Source: Uloborus plumipes (taxonomy: Eukaryota; Arthropoda; Arachnida; Araneae; Uloboridae). From it: 64,000 nucleotides of DNA. Positions 59,709 through 64,000 of this stretch are shown here, one piece after another (the first letter of the stretch is position 1; every line of letters starts with the position of its first letter). The position numbers and the translations under genes are program-made. The stretch spans positions 1 to 64,000 of the forward strand of contig JAXGGA010000484.1 of NCBI GenBank assembly GCA_038373865.1, in the 5' to 3' direction. Below the pieces are notes generated by a model that was given only the letters and a program-made list of their open reading frames with translations, made no database searches and was not told the DNA's origin.

Positions 59709-62389
59709 CCGATTGTATTCGATTTGATCGAATTCTATCTACCAGTAGCGTAGCGAGAAATTTCCATCTAAAGGGGGGGGGGAGAAAATGGAGGGAAAGA
59801 AATTTCTGGCTGCACTATTGGTAGATACAATTAATCATATTCGATTCAATCAAATTATGTTAAAGATGAATGAGCCCTTCACACCACTTTCGCTCAAATC
59901 GGCTCATTTGTTGCTCCTTTTTTTTTGCCTTCTGGTTCCATCCCCGACTCTATATCCATTTTATGAAAACGCTTCATTATCATTCATCAAACACCACCTC
60001 ACACAATACTTAATTCTAATCCACTGCATTCAATTTTAATTTTCATGCAGTTAAATGAAACCCGAATCAATTTAACCAACATAAAAGAAAAAAAGAAACC
60101 CGGAAAGAGAATTAATTAACTCCATAAAATATTCAGCGACGTAAAATATTGCATGTCTGAGAGCGTATTCAAGGTGTTACACTTTCTCTCGGAAGCACGT
60201 TAGCAAGCATTCTTTTTAAACCCAGAATCTTGAGCTCTAGCGCCATATTTTATTCACGCTTTCTTGAAGTTCCACCCACACTTCCTTACCAGCCACACGT
60301 CTGCACGTTTAATATTCCTACCCCGGACCAGAAAGTTCCAGATGAGCCTTGAGGATGAATGAGGCGCTCTACTCCGAACAAATGTCTCCCTTGTTAAGCG
60401 TCCTTCTAAGACAATGGCAGAGGTAAGCCTCAAATTAGGACTGTCAGAAGCCCTTCAGCGGAGGATATCCTTGGAAGGGTGGTCTAAGTCTGTTGCTCAT
60501 TAAAGAGCGGGAATTAAGTGGACAACGGATGCACGAGAATTGAAAATAGCGTTTTGTGAAGCCGCGGCGGTTTTGCGTGTTGCTCTGATGTGGCGTCGAG
60601 ACGAAATTTGTGTTGTAACAAACGAAGCAGGTATAAACACACGAATAACGTTTTTTCAAAATAAAAAATGTAAGCATTAGCGTTAAAAGCAAGATTTGCA
60701 AAAATAAATAAATAATTAAATTCCAAAAAGATGAGAGATCATGCACGTTAACCAATAAAAAATAAAAAATAAATAATAAAAATAAAATAAATAAATGAAA
60801 TAAGAAAATTAATTTGAATTTTGACAACTTAAATTCAAATTGAGTTTTTGGAAATGACGAAAAGCGATAGGTGTGTGTGTAGTAGGGTGGGCCGAAATAA
60901 CTTTTTTTTTATTTCGTTGATGGTTAGTGCGGAAAAGTTGTTACTGGAAAAACATTGTGTACATATTTTTTTTTTTAATTTTTTGGATGAATTTCTTGCT
61001 CTGTCGCAATCGCGTTAAAGTTTGGAAAAAAAAAAACGAAATTTCCAGTTGTTTTTATCAAATGAGTAAACTTTTTTTTTTTTCCAATTTCAATTACGGG
61101 TTAATCGGAAAAGGCCCATTACGTGCATAAAACTCCCATAAAAAATTTGAAGTGTGTTATAATTCATACCTTTTCCACAAATGCGTATAAGTTTTTGTCT
61201 TTTTAATGTTTTTTCTACGTTTTTAATGATTTTTCTACTCAATGTTAAAATACTGTTTTCGCCGTATTTATTTGAAATAATTACATTGTCCCATATGATG
61301 CAGTTTTATATTTTTGAATCAACTACTTATTGGTTATAAATTTTAAAATCTCAGAAATATGCTATTAGATAACTTGTGCACTTCTGCTAACTTTGAGTTC
61401 AAAACCAAGAAGTCACTTCTCGAGAAAAGGGTGCATATACAGAAAATGTCAGCCATCCTTCCCAACAGAGTACTTTATTTACGCTGTCTAAAGCAAACAA
61501 AGTAACCTCTTTCGACGGGAACTTCAGTATTTCAGTTTTACTACTATAAGAGCTATGCTTTGAAAAAAGGGCATGAAGGAAGAGTCCGTCCTGTTTATTG
61601 CAGCTTCTGTCGCCATTTTAATAGTTTTTCTATTCCTAGCTCACGTAGGATTTCTAAAGAAACCTGTAGATTCTGAAACAGTTTGGGATACTAAGTTTAA
61701 TTATTTAATGAAGGAAACTTTGTTATATAAGGTTTGCTGATATTGGATTATAATCCAATCGAATAGATTGTCGCATTCCCTCACCCGCAATTTAAATTTC
61801 CGAACCTTAAACAACCTTAAACAACCGTAAAAGTTAAGTTACATTGGCATTCCGATTTAGTGGTCAATGAACTGTCTAGCAACCCTCCTATCCCTAACAT
61901 TTGGAAATCTCTTTTTTAAAAACTTTTTCGTCTGTGACTTGTTCTTTGTTGCGCATTTGTCGTGTTTTAACCCATGACGTAATAGTTTCTGCGTACCTAC
62001 TCTTCCTGTTCTGTTTATTTACCCTCACGTTTCTCGCATTTCTGGTTCACTTGACTGGTGTCAGTGAACCATCATCTTTTTGCACTGATGATTTGGCTTC
62101 ATTTATAATAGCCCCGAAATAGATATTTGCTAGACTTTTCTAACTCTTGTTAAACCTTTTATTTGTACTTTTGCACACGTTGTCTTGCATTTTTAACTTC
62201 ATTAATTGTACAAAGTTTTCGACTGCTTTCCTTACAAATTTGTTTTGTTTCATTGAAGCTCTGGAGAGCACAGTCCAGTTGAAACAGTTGCACAATTTTC
62301 TAGTACCTGTGTTCAGATCAATGCTCAGATTTTCAGAATTTTTCATTCCTTTTGCCTATATAAAGAGACAGGGGTAGACAAGAATGATA
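59709..62389. other. Stretch without recognised gene
   Basis: CAGTAGCGTAGCGAGAAATT at 59745 followed by a G-run is the start of a common MITE type; its other end was not found. TAGGGTGGGCCGAAATAAC at 60882 followed by a T-run resembles the left end of the hAT element, again without partner. About 60100-60500 is less AT-rich and unannotated. No exon was recognised. Confidence 0.45.
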
Positions 62390-63952
62390 CACTAGGTGGC
62401 CAAAAGTATCCGGACACTTTCAAAAATTCACATTTTTACATATAGCTCGAGAAATAAGTGATCAATTGTTCTTTAACTTTAGTCATACAAAATATAGGCT
62501 TCACCGAACATTTCCAAGTTGAAATTAAATTACCCTTGCATTTGGGGGACGACAAGAAGGGGGTTGAAAGAAAAACCGCTTTTTGACCATAACTCTTCGA
62601 AAATAGCTCGGAATAAGCTATCAATTTCAGTAATTAATTAGCATACTATGTATAATTACTGTACAAATTTTTATGAACGTACCACTTTTACGTCTGAAGA
62701 TATGAAACATTTTTGAAAAAACGGCAATTTTATTTGAAGGGTTTTTGCTCATAACACGCAGAGTTTTTGATCAAACCTTATCACAACTTCAGGAAAGATG
62801 ACAAAATACAAGAGAAAGAACATACTAAAGCGGTAAATAAAAATATTAAAAATTCGTTGAGATATGAACGTTAAAAGGAAATAATTTTTCACGGCGCATG
62901 CGCGAACGACAGAAATTTATAACTACAAAAATATTGTAGCCTGATTTATACGGCATCTTATAAAAAAAGTTCCAGTTGAATATCATGAAAAATGAAAAAG
63001 ATATCAGCGATCTAGTGAGCTGTATTTCATTCATTCGCAGACAATACATAAATAGTGAGGGTCTGTCCACAAAGAGCTATTTTTAAATTAAAGGTTATTG
63101 CGTCGTCGTTCAAAACCAACGTTACAGAGGGTGTCCGGATACTTTTGGAAACCTACGTATAAGGTCTTTTTGGCCGAACAGACGAAATGTGACGACAATG
63201 CCGAATATAAACTTTCAAACTGTATACAATTTAACATTGAAAAAAAATGATCGATTGTCACCACACTATTTGTGGACAACCCTTCACTATTTATGTATTG
63301 TCTGCGAATAAATGAAATACAGCTCACTAGATCGCTGATATCTTTTTCATTTTTCATGATATTCAACTGAAACTTTTTTTATAAGATGCAGAATAAATCA
63401 GGCTACAATATTTTTGTAGTTATAAATTACTGTCGTTCGCTCATGCGCCGTGAAAAATTATTTCCTTTTAACGTTCATATATCATCGAAATTTTAATATT
63501 TTTATTTACCGTTTTAGTATGTTCTTTCTCTTGTATTTTGTCATCTTTCCTGAAGTTGTGATAAGGTTTGATCAAAAACTCTGCGTGTTATGAGCAAAAA
63601 CCCTTCAAATAAAATTTCCGTTTTTTCAAAAATGTTTCATATCTTCAGAAGTAAGAGTGGTACGTTCATAAAAATTTGTACAGTAATTATACATAGTATG
63701 CTAATTAATTACTGAAATTGATAGCTTATTCCGAGCTATTTTCGAAGAGTTATGGTCAAAAAGCGGTTTTTCTTTCAACCCCCTTCTTGTCGTCCCCCAA
63801 ATGCAAGGGTAATTTAATGTCAACTTGGAAATGTTCGGTGAAGTCTATATTTTGTATGACTAAAATTAAAGAACAATTGATAACTTATTTCTCGAGCTAT
63901 GTGTAAAAATGTGAATTTTTGAAAGTGTCCGGATACTTTTGGCCACCTAGTG
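62390..63952. mobile_element. Tc1-type element with ~690-bp inverted repeats
   Basis: Termini CACTAGGTGGCCAAAAGTAT CCGGACAC on both ends, TA duplications at 62388-62389 and 63953-63954. Arms 62390 to about 63080 and about 63268-63952 are roughly 95% complementary, leaving a ~190-bp centre. An extra internal terminus-like GTGTCCGGATACTTTTGG sits at 63130-63147. Open frames in the arms mirror each other and do not encode a transposase. A diverged relative is at 36050-36900. Confidence 0.9.
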
Positions 63953-64000
63953 TAGCATACGTTGGTCTTTGCATCCCATCAACTTAGGTCCAGTAGTTTA

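Noticed and set aside
60444..60827. Hydrophobic 127-codon minus-strand frame as membrane protein
   Set aside because: The Leu/Phe-rich part is translation of an AAATAA-type simple repeat.

Overview
This window is eukaryotic, AT-rich, repeat-rich DNA, most likely from an arthropod and plausibly a spider or other chelicerate. The evidence is interrupted coding sequence with GT-AG introns, tRNA-derived SINEs, and a dense crowd of cut-and-paste transposons of arthropod type (Tc1/mariner, hAT, piggyBac, pogo-like and many foldback MITEs). The species is an inference. I see no bacterial gene organisation, CRISPR array or rRNA.

The only host gene I can support lies on the minus strand and crosses the first half of the window. 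Three short exons encode consecutive parts of extracellular CUB domains: 33148-33337 (first half of one CUB), 26995-27185 (second half of it) and 3026-3194 (first half of the next). All three have good splice sites, and the codon phases match across both introns (5.96 kb and 23.8 kb). The protein resembles the multi-CUB 'suppressor of lurcher 1' (SOL-1) type, an auxiliary subunit of glutamate receptors. The beginning and end of the gene lie outside what I can identify.

The rest is intron or flanking DNA filled with mobile elements. 1-11 kb: a hAT-type MITE (289), pogo-like MITEs (6.7 and 8.7 kb) and a TTAA-flanked foldback (9.5 kb). 11-22 kb: an ACAGT-rich MITE, a tRNA-SINE (14.0 kb), two TA-flanked GGGG-ended elements (16.4 and 19.4 kb) and a 220-bp tandem duplication (21.9 kb). 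26-37 kb: the two upstream exons, each hugged by a copy of the ACAGT MITE; an internally deleted piggyBac relic (31.2 kb); and further hAT MITEs with 8-bp target duplications (34.3 and 36.3 kb). 37-45 kb: a CA/TA microsatellite, another hAT MITE and a six-unit 206-bp tandem array (41.6-42.8 kb). 45-48 kb: a decayed DUF4817-type element directly followed by an almost complete Tc1 element whose DD34E transposase carries one nonsense codon. 48-54 kb: short foldbacks, a second SINE, a 1.6-kb TIR element with repeated GTTACCGATCTGA motifs, and a Penelope-like inverted repeat with hammerhead-ribozyme-like motifs. 54-64 kb: a 2.9-kb hAT element with 8-bp target duplication and a decayed transposase of an unusual family, then a 1.56-kb long-inverted-repeat Tc1-type element at the right edge.

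The most interesting items are the 2.9-kb hAT element, the hammerhead-like foldback, the 206-bp array with exon-like units, and the MITE family lying against two splice sites of the CUB gene. Boundaries were read by eye from terminal repeats and target duplications; none has been checked against databases.
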